64,000 bases of DNA from Kordia sp965224175. Lineage in GTDB: Bacteria > Bacteroidota > Bacteroidia > Flavobacteriales > Flavobacteriaceae. The stretch covers positions 1,922,001 to 1,986,000 of the forward strand of contig NZ_OZ245041.1 of NCBI RefSeq assembly GCF_965224175.1, written 5' to 3'. Within the stretch, counting starts at the first letter, position 1; every line of letters begins with the position of its first letter. The notes beneath the pieces are model-generated. The model had not been told where the DNA came from, searched no databases, and was given only the letters and a program-made list of their open reading frames with translations. The position numbers were made by a program, and so were the translations under genes. Positions 36,966-45,475 of this stretch are shown here, piece by piece.

Positions 36966-38120
36966 ATGCGAATATTATTGGTAGGAGAATACAGTAGATT
37001 TCACAATTCGCTAAAAGAAGGTCTACAGCAATTACAGCACGATGTTACATTGATCGGTCGCGCTGATAGCTTTAAAAACTACCCTATTGATATTTCGCTT
37101 GAAGCAACTTTTTTTGAGAAAAAGATTCCTAACATGCTTCGTCAACTCTTTTTTAGGTGTTGTAATGTAGATATTGCATTTTTAGAAATCGCATATCGTT
37201 TTTACAAAAATAGAAAATCATTTAAAGATTATGATGCTGTACAATTGATCAATGAATTTCCATTTGCCACTACTCCTTTTGTAGAACGTAAGTTGCTGAA
37301 ATACATTTTTAAACATAATAAGAATGTGTATTTGTCTTCTTGTGGCGACGATTTTTATTATTTGAATTATATTTTGAATGCAGATCTTCCGTATCATATT
37401 TTGACACCTTATGTGAATGATAAAACTACAAAAGAACGTTTTAAGTATTCGCTTCAGTATTTATCTAAATCGCATGAAAAATTACACCATTTTGTGATTA
37501 CGAATGTACAAGGAATTATTCCTGCTAATTTTGATTATGATATGGCGTATCGCAATCATGAAAAAGCATTGCCATTAGTTCCGTTTCCTATTAATGTAGA
37601 TTGTTTGCCTTTTAAATCACTGGATTATCGTGGAAAAGTGAATATTTTTCACGGTGTCAATCAGGTAAATTATTTAAAGAAAGGAAACGACTTAATCGAG
37701 AAAGCTTTGGAAATTATTGCTGAAAAATATCCTGATCGTGTCCTTGTAAAAACAGCGTATAGTTTACCGTACGAAGAGTATATTAGAACCTATGATGAAG
37801 CGCATATTATTATGGATCAGTTGTACGGATATGATCAAGGTTACAATGCATTGGAAGCAATGGCAAAAGGAAAAGTAGTGTTTTCTGGAGCTGAAACAGA
37901 TTTTCAAGCATTTTATCAACTTGATGAAACTGTTTTAATCAACGCAACGCCTGATGTGGATGATTTGGTTAAAAAATTAAGCTATTTGATTGAAAACCCT
38001 AAAGAGTTGATTCAAATTGGACAAAATGCTCGTGCATTTATTGAAAAGTTCCATAATTACGAAAGTGTTGCCAAGCAATATGCTGAACGTTGGCACTTCG
38101 ACTCCGCTCAGCGCTCTTAA
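36966..38120 (+). CDS. glycosyltransferase (GT-B, family 1/4-like)
   Basis: A 384-residue protein with a GT-B type layout: MRILLVGEYSRFHNSLKEGL at the start and, in the second half, VNIFHGVNQVNYLKKGNDLI, HIIMDQLYGYDQGYNALEAM and GKVVFSGAETDF as the sugar-nucleotide site. The middle part (YKNRKSFKDYDAVQLINEFPF) is typical of polysaccharide-cluster enzymes. The last residues, HFDSAQRS, are coded by a short repeat (CTCAGCGCTCTTAATTTTT) that recurs 54 bases downstream, so the natural C-terminus was probably a few residues different. TATCTTTC in the 38-base divergent spacer may be its -7 box. Confidence 0.82.
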   Translation: MRILLVGEYSRFHNSLKEGLQQLQHDVTLIGRADSFKNYPIDISLEATFFEKKIPNMLRQLFFRCCNVDIAFLEIAYRFYKNRKSFKDYDAVQLINEFPFATTPFVERKLLKYIFKHNKNVYLSSCGDDFYYLNYILNADLPYHILTPYVNDKTTKERFKYSLQYLSKSHEKLHHFVITNVQGIIPANFDYDMAYRNHEKALPLVPFPINVDCLPFKSLDYRGKVNIFHGVNQVNYLKKGNDLIEKALEIIAEKYPDRVLVKTAYSLPYEEYIRTYDEAHIIMDQLYGYDQGYNALEAMAKGKVVFSGAETDFQAFYQLDETVLINATPDVDDLVKKLSYLIENPKELIQIGQNARAFIEKFHNYESVAKQYAERWHFDSAQRS

Positions 38121-38179
38121 TTTTTGAATTCCAATTCTTTATTCTCATGTTTTGAATCTGCTCAGCGCTCTTAATTTTT
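38105..38179. repeat. direct repeat at the 3' end of the glycosyltransferase gene
   Basis: CGCTCAGCGCTCTTAATTTTT (38105-38125) and TGCTCAGCGCTCTTAATTTTT (38159-38179) are 21-base direct copies with one difference. The first provides the last codons and stop of the gene at 36966. Confidence 0.75.
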
Positions 38180-38246
38180 ATTATTTAATGCTCTTTTTCC
38201 ATTCTAATTCAGTTCTCAAAATGTAGACTTACTGATAGTTCATAAA

Positions 38247-38275
38247 CCATCAATAAGGTTTGTTTTTATTGATGG
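38247..38275. repeat. hairpin upstream of precursor 38323
   Basis: CCATCAATAA and TTATTGATGG form a perfect 10-bp stem with a 9-base loop, ending 48 bases before the ATG and just before the -7 box. No T run follows, so it may be an operator rather than a terminator for the upstream gene. Confidence 0.6.
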
Positions 38276-38285
38276 CTCATCTTCA

Positions 38286-38293
38286 TAGCTTTG
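38286..38293 (+). promoter_or_regulatory. -7 box of precursor 38323
   Basis: TAGCTTTG is an exact TAnnTTTG match, 30 bases before the ATG. Confidence 0.55.
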
Positions 38294-38322
38294 ATTCATA
38301 ATTTATTTAAAACAAAACTATT

Positions 38323-38550
38323 ATGAAAAAAAGAAATTTTAAATTCTTACAACTACACAAAAGTTCTATTTCTAATTTAAATACTTTAGAAGTTAAAGGA
38401 GGAAGAAATTCGTACGACACTACCTGTCCTATTAATGGTTATAACTTAGGATGTAATGAAGCTGAAGAACAAGCTCCAGATCTTTATACAAGTTATTTAC
38501 CAACTGAAGAAGGTGGCGGAGTTCCTAGTCAATGCGGAGCAGATGCATAA
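38323..38550 (+). CDS. class I lanthipeptide-type precursor peptide
   Basis: A 75-residue peptide lying alone inside the polysaccharide region. The leader MKKRNFKFLQLHKSSISNL keeps L-x-L-x-K-x-x-I-S-x-L and ends in Lys-Gly-Gly at residues 25-27. The core has only three Cys (TTC, LGC, SQC), few hydroxy residues near them, and a second Gly run (EEGGGVPSQCGADA). It has its own promoter and terminator, so it is an independent unit. The closest relatives in the window are the other precursors; no modifying enzyme is near. Confidence 0.7.
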   Translation: MKKRNFKFLQLHKSSISNLNTLEVKGGRNSYDTTCPINGYNLGCNEAEEQAPDLYTSYLPTEEGGGVPSQCGADA

Positions 38551-38556
38551 TGCTTA

Positions 38557-38584
38557 AAATAAGCGGACTTCGGTTCGCTTATTA
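38557..38584 (+). terminator. terminator with TTCG loop after precursor 38323
   Basis: AATAAGCGGAC pairs with GTTCGCTTATT around a TTCG loop, one of the most stable tetraloops. It overlaps the space before the converging trmL gene. The T run is short. Confidence 0.7.
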
Positions 38585-38591
38585 ATATGAG

Positions 38592-39044
38592 TTATTGAAG
38601 TCTTCGAATTCCTTCATACACAACAATACTCACAGCATTTGCTAAATTCAAGCTTCTAATGTGTTCACTAAACATAGGAATTGTATACAATTGTTCTTCA
38701 TTGGCTTCTGTGATTTCTTTTGATAAACCTACCGACTCTTTACCAAAGACTAGAAACAAATCGTCTTCAAAGGCAATTTCTGTATATAGTTTGTCACTTT
38801 TACTGGTGAAATATACCATTTTTTTATCCGCATTTTTTGCGTAGAATTCTTCTATGTTTTCGTAGATATGAACTTCTAAATACTTCCAATAATCCAATCC
38901 TGCACGTTTGAGTCGCGCATCCGTAATTTCGAAACCAAAGGGTTTAACTAAGTGTAAATTAGCACCTGAAGCTAAACTTAAACGTCCTATATTACCTGTG
39001 TTTGTTGGGATTTCAGGTTCTATAAGTACAATATTGTATGCCAT
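38592..39044 (-). CDS. trmL: tRNA (cytidine/uridine-34-2'-O)-methyltransferase
   Basis: A 150-residue SPOUT-fold enzyme that methylates the ribose of the wobble base 34 in leucine tRNAs using SAM. The whole protein fits TrmL: IVLIEPEIPTNTGNIGRLSL, LHLVKPFGFEITDARLKRAGLDYW, LVFGKESVGLSKEI and the knot end IPMFSEHIRSLNLANAVSIVVYEGIR (quoted in part). The length is the family norm. A small membrane-protein gene ends 14 bases upstream, so they may share a transcript. Confidence 0.95.
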   Translation of the reverse strand: MAYNIVLIEPEIPTNTGNIGRLSLASGANLHLVKPFGFEITDARLKRAGLDYWKYLEVHIYENIEEFYAKNADKKMVYFTSKSDKLYTEIAFEDDLFLVFGKESVGLSKEITEANEEQLYTIPMFSEHIRSLNLANAVSIVVYEGIRRLQ

Positions 39045-39058
39045 TATGTTTTTTACAG

Positions 39059-39202
39059 TTATTCTTCTTTTCCAATATAAGTAACACCAGTTGCCAAAAG
39101 ACTCATACCACTAATAAATCCCATACCTGAGGAATCATATATAAAACAAACAATTCCGGTGATTAAAGCAACAAATAAAAATAAAGCTCTCATTGAATTC
39201 AT
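39059..39202 (-). CDS. small membrane protein (47 aa)
   Basis: A 47-residue frame from ATG at 39202 to TAA at 39059. The peptide begins MNSMRALFLFVALITGIVC and continues with a short polar turn (YDSSG) and a second hydrophobic part (MGFISGMSLLATGVTYIG), ending Lys-Glu-Glu. That gives two short membrane segments and a charged tail, as in many small flavobacterial membrane proteins. It fills an otherwise empty gap and ends 14 bases before trmL. Function unknown. Confidence 0.6.
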   Translation of the reverse strand: MNSMRALFLFVALITGIVCFIYDSSGMGFISGMSLLATGVTYIGKEE

Positions 39203-39308
39203 ATAATTACAAATTTTATGATTAATACAGTTTTAGTTTTTGGCTAAAAAATCAAAACAGCATGCGGGAAAGGATCAAAGATAATTTTTCTTTGTTAAAA
39301 ATTAGCTC

Positions 39309-39857
39309 TTATTTAAATTTTATATAATCGATTTCTATTTTAAATTCACCAGCTTTTTTTTCATTGGAGATAAAACCGATACGCAATATTTCTTTTAGTT
39401 CTTTTTGTGTGATTTTCCCAGGTCGTTTGCGTCCAATGTTGTAACGCACAAAATCTGAGAATGGAATTTCCACTTCAACCCATTTCCATTTTGTGCTTGG
39501 TAGATTTGCTTTGTAATACGGAACAAACCAACGTCTGTCCATTTCTAAAGTGAAACCCATTGCATATTTTTTGGAACGATATCGAATGATTACTTTTTTA
39601 TAGGAAGAAAGATCTCTTTTTGAAAAGTTGCTTTTATACGATGAAAATCCACCATTGTTTTCTAGAGAAATATTTCCTTCAAATACAACGCCATCATCTG
39701 TAAATCGGAAGTCACCATTGGAAAGTCCGCCCATTACGCCATCATTTGTAATGCGCCAACGTTTTCCATCTTTATATTTCCCAAAGTCAGTTTCCATCTT
39801 TTGTGCACACAAAACTTGTGTCGAAATAAGAAAACATAATAGGTATATTTTTTTCAT
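39309..39857 (-). CDS. CIA30 family (complex I intermediate-associated protein 30-like) protein
   Basis: A 182-residue exported protein with a signal peptide (ending TQVLCAQ). The mature part is a CIA30 domain: WRITNDGVMGGLSNGDFRF, FEGNISLENNGGFSSYKS and KWKWVEVEIPFSDFV. In mitochondria this domain takes part in complex I assembly; in bacteria it is a jelly-roll, carbohydrate-binding-like domain of unknown role. Here export argues against a role with NADH dehydrogenase. It is near the acyltransferase gene on the same strand with 62 bases between. Confidence 0.88.
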   Translation of the reverse strand: MKKIYLLCFLISTQVLCAQKMETDFGKYKDGKRWRITNDGVMGGLSNGDFRFTDDGVVFEGNISLENNGGFSSYKSNFSKRDLSSYKKVIIRYRSKKYAMGFTLEMDRRWFVPYYKANLPSTKWKWVEVEIPFSDFVRYNIGRKRPGKITQKELKEILRIGFISNEKKAGEFKIEIDYIKFK

Positions 39858-39919
39858 TCTTTTTATGTTAAAGATACTGAGATTTGAAAAGATTTGATTT
39901 GTCTCCTCAATTGTTTTTA

Positions 39920-40492
39920 TTAGTTTTTTAGAGGAATTTCACTGACTATTTTTGCGGGAACGCCTGCAACAACAACATTGTCTGGAAAACTTTTTGTGAC
40001 AATAGCGCCACTTCCTACTACTACATTTTTTCCAAGTTTGACACCTTTTAAAATCGTAACGTTGTTACCAATGAATACATTTTCATCAATATAAACTTCT
40101 TGTGGGTCTGGATCGGTTTCATGACGTTTGTCAATATCTAAATTGTGAAATGAACTATCGCTTATATGGCAATTGTAACCAATAACCGTGTTTTTGCAAA
40201 TCGTGATTTTCTTTTCTGCAGTGATCACACACGAATTGTTTATAGCTACACTTTCTTCAAAGGAAACAACAACCGATTTACCGCGTGCTTCTATGTATCC
40301 GTAACCACTAAAAAGATATGGAGATCTTAGAATTCCAAAACTTACATTGTTTCCAAATTGTATGTTCCCATCTCCTTCTAAAAGTAATGGCTGAATACGC
40401 TTTGGTTTTCCAATGGTATTTGTATTGTTGCTTAGCAGTTTGTATTTCCAAATTTTGAAACGCAATACATTATGTCGCAGAAATCCGTTCAT
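39920..40492 (-). CDS. hexapeptide-repeat acyltransferase
   Basis: A 190-residue left-handed beta-helix acyltransferase of the WbbJ/serine-acetyltransferase type, probably O- or N-acetylating a sugar in the polysaccharide made by this cluster. Hexapeptide repeats run through the middle (ENVFIGNNVTILKGVKLGKN, VVVGSGAIVTKSFPDN, VVVAGVPAKIV). The likely catalytic His is in YNCHISDSSFHNLD. No signal peptide is seen. It follows the flippase gene by 32 bases on the same strand. Confidence 0.88.
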   Translation of the reverse strand: MNGFLRHNVLRFKIWKYKLLSNNTNTIGKPKRIQPLLLEGDGNIQFGNNVSFGILRSPYLFSGYGYIEARGKSVVVSFEESVAINNSCVITAEKKITICKNTVIGYNCHISDSSFHNLDIDKRHETDPDPQEVYIDENVFIGNNVTILKGVKLGKNVVVGSGAIVTKSFPDNVVVAGVPAKIVSEIPLKN

Positions 40493-40524
40493 TTGCTAAA
40501 AATACACATTTTATTCAAGCTTAC

Positions 40525-41829
40525 TTAGACTTCGTTATTTTCTAGGGTAATTTTACCAAATAATGATTTCCAAAAAATCGTCACTAGTAATAGTAAAGAG
40601 ATAAAACTACGCATACAATGTGCCATTACTACACCTTCTATTCCAACAGCATTTGTAAAGTAAATACTCAGATAGTAGAATAGTAACAACGAAGCAATTT
40701 CGACAAATAAGTAATGTCCTAGCATTTTTTTTGCATATAACTGATAAGCAATCACCAAGGAAATTACTTTGAAAAAGTCTCCCAAAAGTTGCCAAAAGAA
40801 AAGACTTTCTGCAGCAAGAAATTCTTCGTTATACACAATTTCAATGACATAAATTCGCAAGAAATAGATCAATAGTAAACCTACAGCGAAAATTGGCAAG
40901 ATGGTTTTATAAAATCCAAAAACCACATTCCTAAACCCTTCAATAGACTTATTTTCAGAGAGTTTAGGCAATACATATAATGACAACAAAGAAGTCACAA
41001 AGATTAAGTATTGATTCGATATTCGTTGCATAGCTTCCCAATAACCTGCTTCTGTTGCTCCAATGGTTTCTATGATATGATTTCTCACAAAAACATAAAT
41101 TATTGGAAAAATAAAAGCAGAAACGGCTGCCATAATCGTATAGGACATGTATTTTTTGAAGTAAACTCTAGAGAAACTATTCGCACTCAATTTGGGCAAC
41201 GAAACACGTTCCTTGTAGAGTAACGCTACACTAAAAATTAATAATATGGACGGAACAATACTCAATGAAATTAGAGCTCCATCTAATTTATATTGCCATA
41301 CTAAATATACTGTCACAAGCAAGTTGACTATATATCCAATGATGTTAATCGTAATGTATTTTTTGTATTTTTCAAATCCATTAATGATTCCTAAACAAAA
41401 CATATTGAGTGCATACAATGGCAATACAAAAGCGAGTGTTTGAAAGATGTAACTGAATTCTTTTCCTTCAAAAATTAAATTATTCCAATAGCTTGCACCA
41501 AGATATAAGGCGATACTTACCAAAAAAGTTGCAATTAAAATAATGACTAATCCCGTGGAAAGTACTTTTTGAAGTGTCGTTTGATCTTTTTTGTGTTCGG
41601 AAGTATATTTTACAATTCCTGAGTAAATTCCGAATGTTGCCAGCGCATAGACTGTTTTTAGAAAATCTCTTAGGTTTCCAACAGAAGCCATTCCTTTGGG
41701 ACCGACGAATTCTGCCAATGCTTTCGAAGTTAATACGCCAACAACAATGTTGATGAGTATTGCAATACTATTGAAAGAGGTAATTTTCAATAGTACATTG
41801 TTTGCAATATGCGTTTTTAGTTTCTTCAA
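40525..41829 (-). CDS. O-antigen translocase (Wzx-like flippase)
   Basis: A 434-residue integral membrane protein with about 12 predicted helices, of the MOP flippase superfamily that moves lipid-linked O-antigen units across the inner membrane. It begins with LLKITSFNSIAILINIVVGV and has GPKGMASVGNLRDFL in the first loop, a pattern seen in Wzx-type O-antigen translocases. Its start overlaps the aminotransferase stop by four bases. Together with the aminotransferase, acyltransferases and glycosyltransferases it marks this as an O-antigen or related repeat-unit pathway. Confidence 0.9.
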   Translation of the reverse strand: MKKLKTHIANNVLLKITSFNSIAILINIVVGVLTSKALAEFVGPKGMASVGNLRDFLKTVYALATFGIYSGIVKYTSEHKKDQTTLQKVLSTGLVIILIATFLVSIALYLGASYWNNLIFEGKEFSYIFQTLAFVLPLYALNMFCLGIINGFEKYKKYITINIIGYIVNLLVTVYLVWQYKLDGALISLSIVPSILLIFSVALLYKERVSLPKLSANSFSRVYFKKYMSYTIMAAVSAFIFPIIYVFVRNHIIETIGATEAGYWEAMQRISNQYLIFVTSLLSLYVLPKLSENKSIEGFRNVVFGFYKTILPIFAVGLLLIYFLRIYVIEIVYNEEFLAAESLFFWQLLGDFFKVISLVIAYQLYAKKMLGHYLFVEIASLLLFYYLSIYFTNAVGIEGVVMAHCMRSFISLLLLVTIFWKSLFGKITLENNEV

Positions 41830-42929
41830 GAGAATGAGTTTAAGACTGCAATAATTTTAGTGACTTCATGCGCTTCCATCACAGGACTTATTGGCAAACT
41901 CAAACATTCGTCATGAATTTTTTCTGTGATTGGAAATTGCAAATGATTCCACTCTTTGTAGGCTTCTTGTTTGTGTGGCGGAATTTCATAATGAATTAAT
42001 GTACCAATTCCGTTTTCCGTCAAGTATGCTTGTAATTTGCTTCTATCTTTTGTTCTTATTACAAATTGATGAAATACATGTGAAGCATCATTTTTATAAT
42101 TAGGCAATATCAATAACGGATTGTTGATTTCGTTTAAATAACGTTTTGCAATGCTTCTTCTTTGCTCATTGTCTGCATCTAAATATGCTAGTTTCACATT
42201 GAGAAATCCTGCTTGTATTTCATCCAAACGATTATTAACACCTTTGTATTGGTTTACATATTTTGACGAACTTCCATAGTTGCGCAATTTGGTAATTATC
42301 GCTGCAAGTTCTGTATCGTTTGTTGTCACTGCGCCAGCTTCACCTAACGCACCTAAATTTTTGGTTGGATAAAAACTAAAACCTGCTGCATCACTCAGGC
42401 TTCCTGCTTTTTCACCATTTTGAGTAGTTGCTCCATGCGCTTGTGCCGCATCTTCCATGAGTAGCAAGTTGTGTTTTTTCGCAATGCTTTGGATAGTTCG
42501 CATTTCTGCTAATTGTCCGTATAAATGTACGACCATAATTGCCTTGGTTTTTGACGTGATCGCAGCTTCTATTTTAGTAGGATCTATGTTGAATGTTTCC
42601 GTATCTGGTTCTACCAAAACTGGCGTCAATCCTGATTTTGTAATTCCCAAGATACTAGCAATGTATGTATTTGCCGGAACAATCACTTCGTCGCCTTCTT
42701 GTAATTTTCCTAAGATCTTATAGGCTTCTAAGATCAAAATAAGTGCGTCTAAACCATTACTGATTCCAATACAATGTTTCGTTCCACAGTAATTAGCATA
42801 TGCGTTTTCAAAAGTTTTTACATTGTTTCCTAAGACATAATATCCAGAATCGAGAAAACTCTTGAATTTTTGCTGAAATTCAGTTTCAAATCGCGCGTTG
42901 AGTTTATGTAAATCTAGAAACTTAATCAT
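41826..42929 (-). CDS. DegT/DnrJ/EryC1 family sugar aminotransferase (FdtB-like)
   Basis: A 367-residue PLP-dependent aminotransferase acting on keto sugars bound to dTDP or UDP. Visible are IGISNGLDALILIL, EVIVPANTYIASILGI, MEDAAQAHGA, FSFYPTKNLGALGEAGAV with the PLP-binding Lys, and NNRLDEIQAGFL. It is about the length of FdtB/QdtB enzymes, which use the product of an FdtA-type isomerase such as the one at 35413. The overlaps with both neighbours (ATGA type) show tight translational coupling. The amino sugar identity is an inference. Confidence 0.93.
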   Translation of the reverse strand: MIKFLDLHKLNARFETEFQQKFKSFLDSGYYVLGNNVKTFENAYANYCGTKHCIGISNGLDALILILEAYKILGKLQEGDEVIVPANTYIASILGITKSGLTPVLVEPDTETFNIDPTKIEAAITSKTKAIMVVHLYGQLAEMRTIQSIAKKHNLLLMEDAAQAHGATTQNGEKAGSLSDAAGFSFYPTKNLGALGEAGAVTTNDTELAAIITKLRNYGSSSKYVNQYKGVNNRLDEIQAGFLNVKLAYLDADNEQRRSIAKRYLNEINNPLLILPNYKNDASHVFHQFVIRTKDRSKLQAYLTENGIGTLIHYEIPPHKQEAYKEWNHLQFPITEKIHDECLSLPISPVMEAHEVTKIIAVLNSFS

Positions 42930-43831
42930 GTTAAGGAAATTTTAAAAATATCTTGCGTAAAGCACACACAACCCAATTCTTCTTTTTGCTTGAGTAATCC
43001 AGGATTGAAACCTTCTTTTGTAGCAGCATCAACTGTTCCCATGCTAAAATAGTGCATACCTTCTTGCTTAAATTTCTCTATGAGATGAATAAAAAGATAT
43101 TCTAACGCACGTAACGAAGCTCCTTTTTGCGTATTGGCACCATATTGTGATTTAACGACTTTGTTGTGTTTAAAAATAGTAATTCCTGCTAGGATTTCTC
43201 CATCTAATTTTATGTTATACTGAATGATTTTTGATGGAAATGCAGCTTCTAATTTTGTTATTTCTTCTAATGAATGTACCGGTTTTGCGTTGTATTTTTC
43301 ATCTAGTTTTGGCTGAAGTACTTTATTCCAAAATTCAGAAAGGCTTCCTTTTTCTTCTATCTCAAAACCAATAGCATGATTTTTCTCGTAATGCTTTCGC
43401 TTTGTTTTGTGCAGTTTTATTTCTTCGTTGTAATCGATTGCCAACACTAAATTTCGTGATTGCAATGTTCCTTTGATCGTTAAGAAATAAAGCAATTCAT
43501 CCGTTTGTTTCCCGTAATAAATTGCCGGAATTGCTTTCGCAATGATTTCTTTGAAACCTTGATTTTTAGCATATTCAATTACTAAGTCTAATAATTGATA
43601 TACTTCGTGCGCATTTATATTTTTTGGCAACACTAAACTTCCAAATGTCAAGCCTTGATGCGAATAGAGTATGTTTTCGCGTACGTTTGCCGGAAACAAA
43701 GCAATTGGCTTGTCCTTTTTAAAAAGTATCAATGAATGATCTTCAAATCGATCTTTATGATATTCCATAAAGTCTCGATAGAAAAGAAACGAACTGTTTT
43801 TTGCTTCGGTGACAAAGTTGTCCCAAAGCAA
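42926..43831 (-). CDS. GNAT/FemAB-like acetyltransferase
   Basis: A 301-residue protein with a GNAT-type fold in its second half. Landmarks are ILFKKDKPIALFPANV, GLTFGSLVLPKNINAHEVYQ, IIQYNIKLDGEILAGITIF and ALEYLFIHLIEKFKQEG followed by YFSMGTVDAATKEG. Enzymes of this shape often transfer an acyl or aminoacyl group to sugars. It overlaps the aminotransferase by four bases, which suggests it acts on the amino sugar made there. The family name is moderately sure; the substrate is inferred from context. Confidence 0.75.
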   Translation of the reverse strand: MLWDNFVTEAKNSSFLFYRDFMEYHKDRFEDHSLILFKKDKPIALFPANVRENILYSHQGLTFGSLVLPKNINAHEVYQLLDLVIEYAKNQGFKEIIAKAIPAIYYGKQTDELLYFLTIKGTLQSRNLVLAIDYNEEIKLHKTKRKHYEKNHAIGFEIEEKGSLSEFWNKVLQPKLDEKYNAKPVHSLEEITKLEAAFPSKIIQYNIKLDGEILAGITIFKHNKVVKSQYGANTQKGASLRALEYLFIHLIEKFKQEGMHYFSMGTVDAATKEGFNPGLLKQKEELGCVCFTQDIFKISLT

Positions 43832-43977
43832 TTGTTGTTCACTTGTATATTTGGTTAGTGTATAAATTTAGGTTGTTTTTAGAAAAAGTGAATTTACTAA
43901 TTTTAACGTGAGTTTGGTAGAAGTAGTATCAAAAAATGATCTCAGTATAAAATTTCAGTTATAAAACGAATAAAAAA

Positions 43978-45474
43978 TTAGTCTTCAAGCTTCTTAAAAA
44001 CTACATTTCCATCCTTGTCAATGTATTTATAAATACCAGTTGGTGCATCTTTTTTAACTACCGAATAACTTGTATCTTCTTCCAGATGTTTTAATAAAGT
44101 TTCATCTTCACTTAGGTATGTAAATAGTACTCTGAAAAGATTTACAGGCGTTTTGAGTTGCTTGTCATATGAAGGCGCTGTATTGTTAGGCCATTTTATT
44201 GCTAAGGCGGATGAAAACGCAGAATATACCAAATCTCTATCCGTAAGTTTTGTTTCTATTTGTTTTGTGTATTCCATTCCGACATAACCGCCATGATCTG
44301 CTGTAATTACAATCAAACTATTCGGATCATTTTCGGTAATCATATTTATAATTTCCACCAACCATTCATTTGCTTTTTCAAGCTTATCCAAATAGATTTG
44401 ACGTTCGCCATCGATTCCAGTAGAAAATCGTTTTTGAGTCGCAATATGACTTGGTGCAATTTTTTCTACAAAGTAAAAGTTATGTGTTGCCTTGTTATTT
44501 TGAATTGTTTCTTCAAGCGGTTTTATCAGTTCTTTTTGATGTTTGAAAGCGCCCATTCCCAACCAAGGAATTTCATTATCTGTGATGTTGCATTCATCAT
44601 ATAATATCGTTGGTCTATTTAGTAATAGATACGGATATTCTAGCACTAAAAATGTTTTGTAATCGTTCTTTTTTAGAATAGGAATTATTGGGTTCTCACC
44701 TGCTGCAATTTTTCTAGCACCAAAAATTCCGCTTCTGCTTTCGTCTTTTTTGATGTAATGATGTTTCATGGCAAACAACGAACTGTTTGATAATATGGTA
44801 GAAGCATAATTACTTCTGTAATCGTCGTACAGTTTAAAGTTTTTTTCTTGTAGATATCTTACAAATCCTGAGTTTTCATGTTTGTAATATCCTTTGCCTA
44901 ATTCTGAGAAATTCACATATCCATCAGGCTGTAATACATAGATATTTGGATGTGTTTTAAATTGAACTTCCGAAATATGATCAGGTTGCTCCATCCATTG
45001 ATTGGAATGCGTAAAAAAGTTGATGAGTAATGGTAATAGACTCACAAAAGCAACAATAGCTACAATGTACTGTAATACAATGATTTTTTTGTAATGCTTG
45101 CGCAATAACATTGCTATTAAGACTGAAACGACAATACAAAGCAACAATATTTTTCGTTGATGAAACCCATAAATTCTTCCTGCTAAGAAAAACGCAAAGA
45201 ATGAAGCATTGAGCATCGGAATTAGATAGGTTTGGTATTTTTTTAAGAATGATATTCTATCTACTATTTGCTTTGAAACGACAAATACAATGACAGGAAT
45301 TACGATATAGATACCAACAATTACAAAAAACTGAGATACCGAATTAACGAGTGTAAAGTTAGAATCGTAGGTGTAAATTAAAGAATATAATCCTGCAGCA
45401 ATAGCAGCAATCACAGGATATTGCTTTTGATTGTTTATGTAATTGAGTATTGATTTTTCTAGACGACTCAACAT
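43978..45474 (-). CDS. sulfatase-like membrane protein (alkaline phosphatase superfamily)
   Basis: A 498-residue protein with four or five helices in the first 150 residues and a sulfatase-like catalytic domain after. The domain begins IYVLQPDGYVNFSELGKG, where the nucleophile-type position is uncertain, and has the metal site LIVITADHGGYVGMEY. Relatives with this layout move phosphoethanolamine or phosphoglycerol groups onto envelope glycans. It lacks a clear CxPxR formylglycine motif, so it is probably not a true sulfatase. A close paralog (47148) lies beyond the methyltransferase. It starts one base before the methyltransferase stop. Confidence 0.8.
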   Translation of the reverse strand: MLSRLEKSILNYINNQKQYPVIAAIAAGLYSLIYTYDSNFTLVNSVSQFFVIVGIYIVIPVIVFVVSKQIVDRISFLKKYQTYLIPMLNASFFAFFLAGRIYGFHQRKILLLCIVVSVLIAMLLRKHYKKIIVLQYIVAIVAFVSLLPLLINFFTHSNQWMEQPDHISEVQFKTHPNIYVLQPDGYVNFSELGKGYYKHENSGFVRYLQEKNFKLYDDYRSNYASTILSNSSLFAMKHHYIKKDESRSGIFGARKIAAGENPIIPILKKNDYKTFLVLEYPYLLLNRPTILYDECNITDNEIPWLGMGAFKHQKELIKPLEETIQNNKATHNFYFVEKIAPSHIATQKRFSTGIDGERQIYLDKLEKANEWLVEIINMITENDPNSLIVITADHGGYVGMEYTKQIETKLTDRDLVYSAFSSALAIKWPNNTAPSYDKQLKTPVNLFRVLFTYLSEDETLLKHLEEDTSYSVVKKDAPTGIYKYIDKDGNVVFKKLED

Positions 45475-45475
45475 A

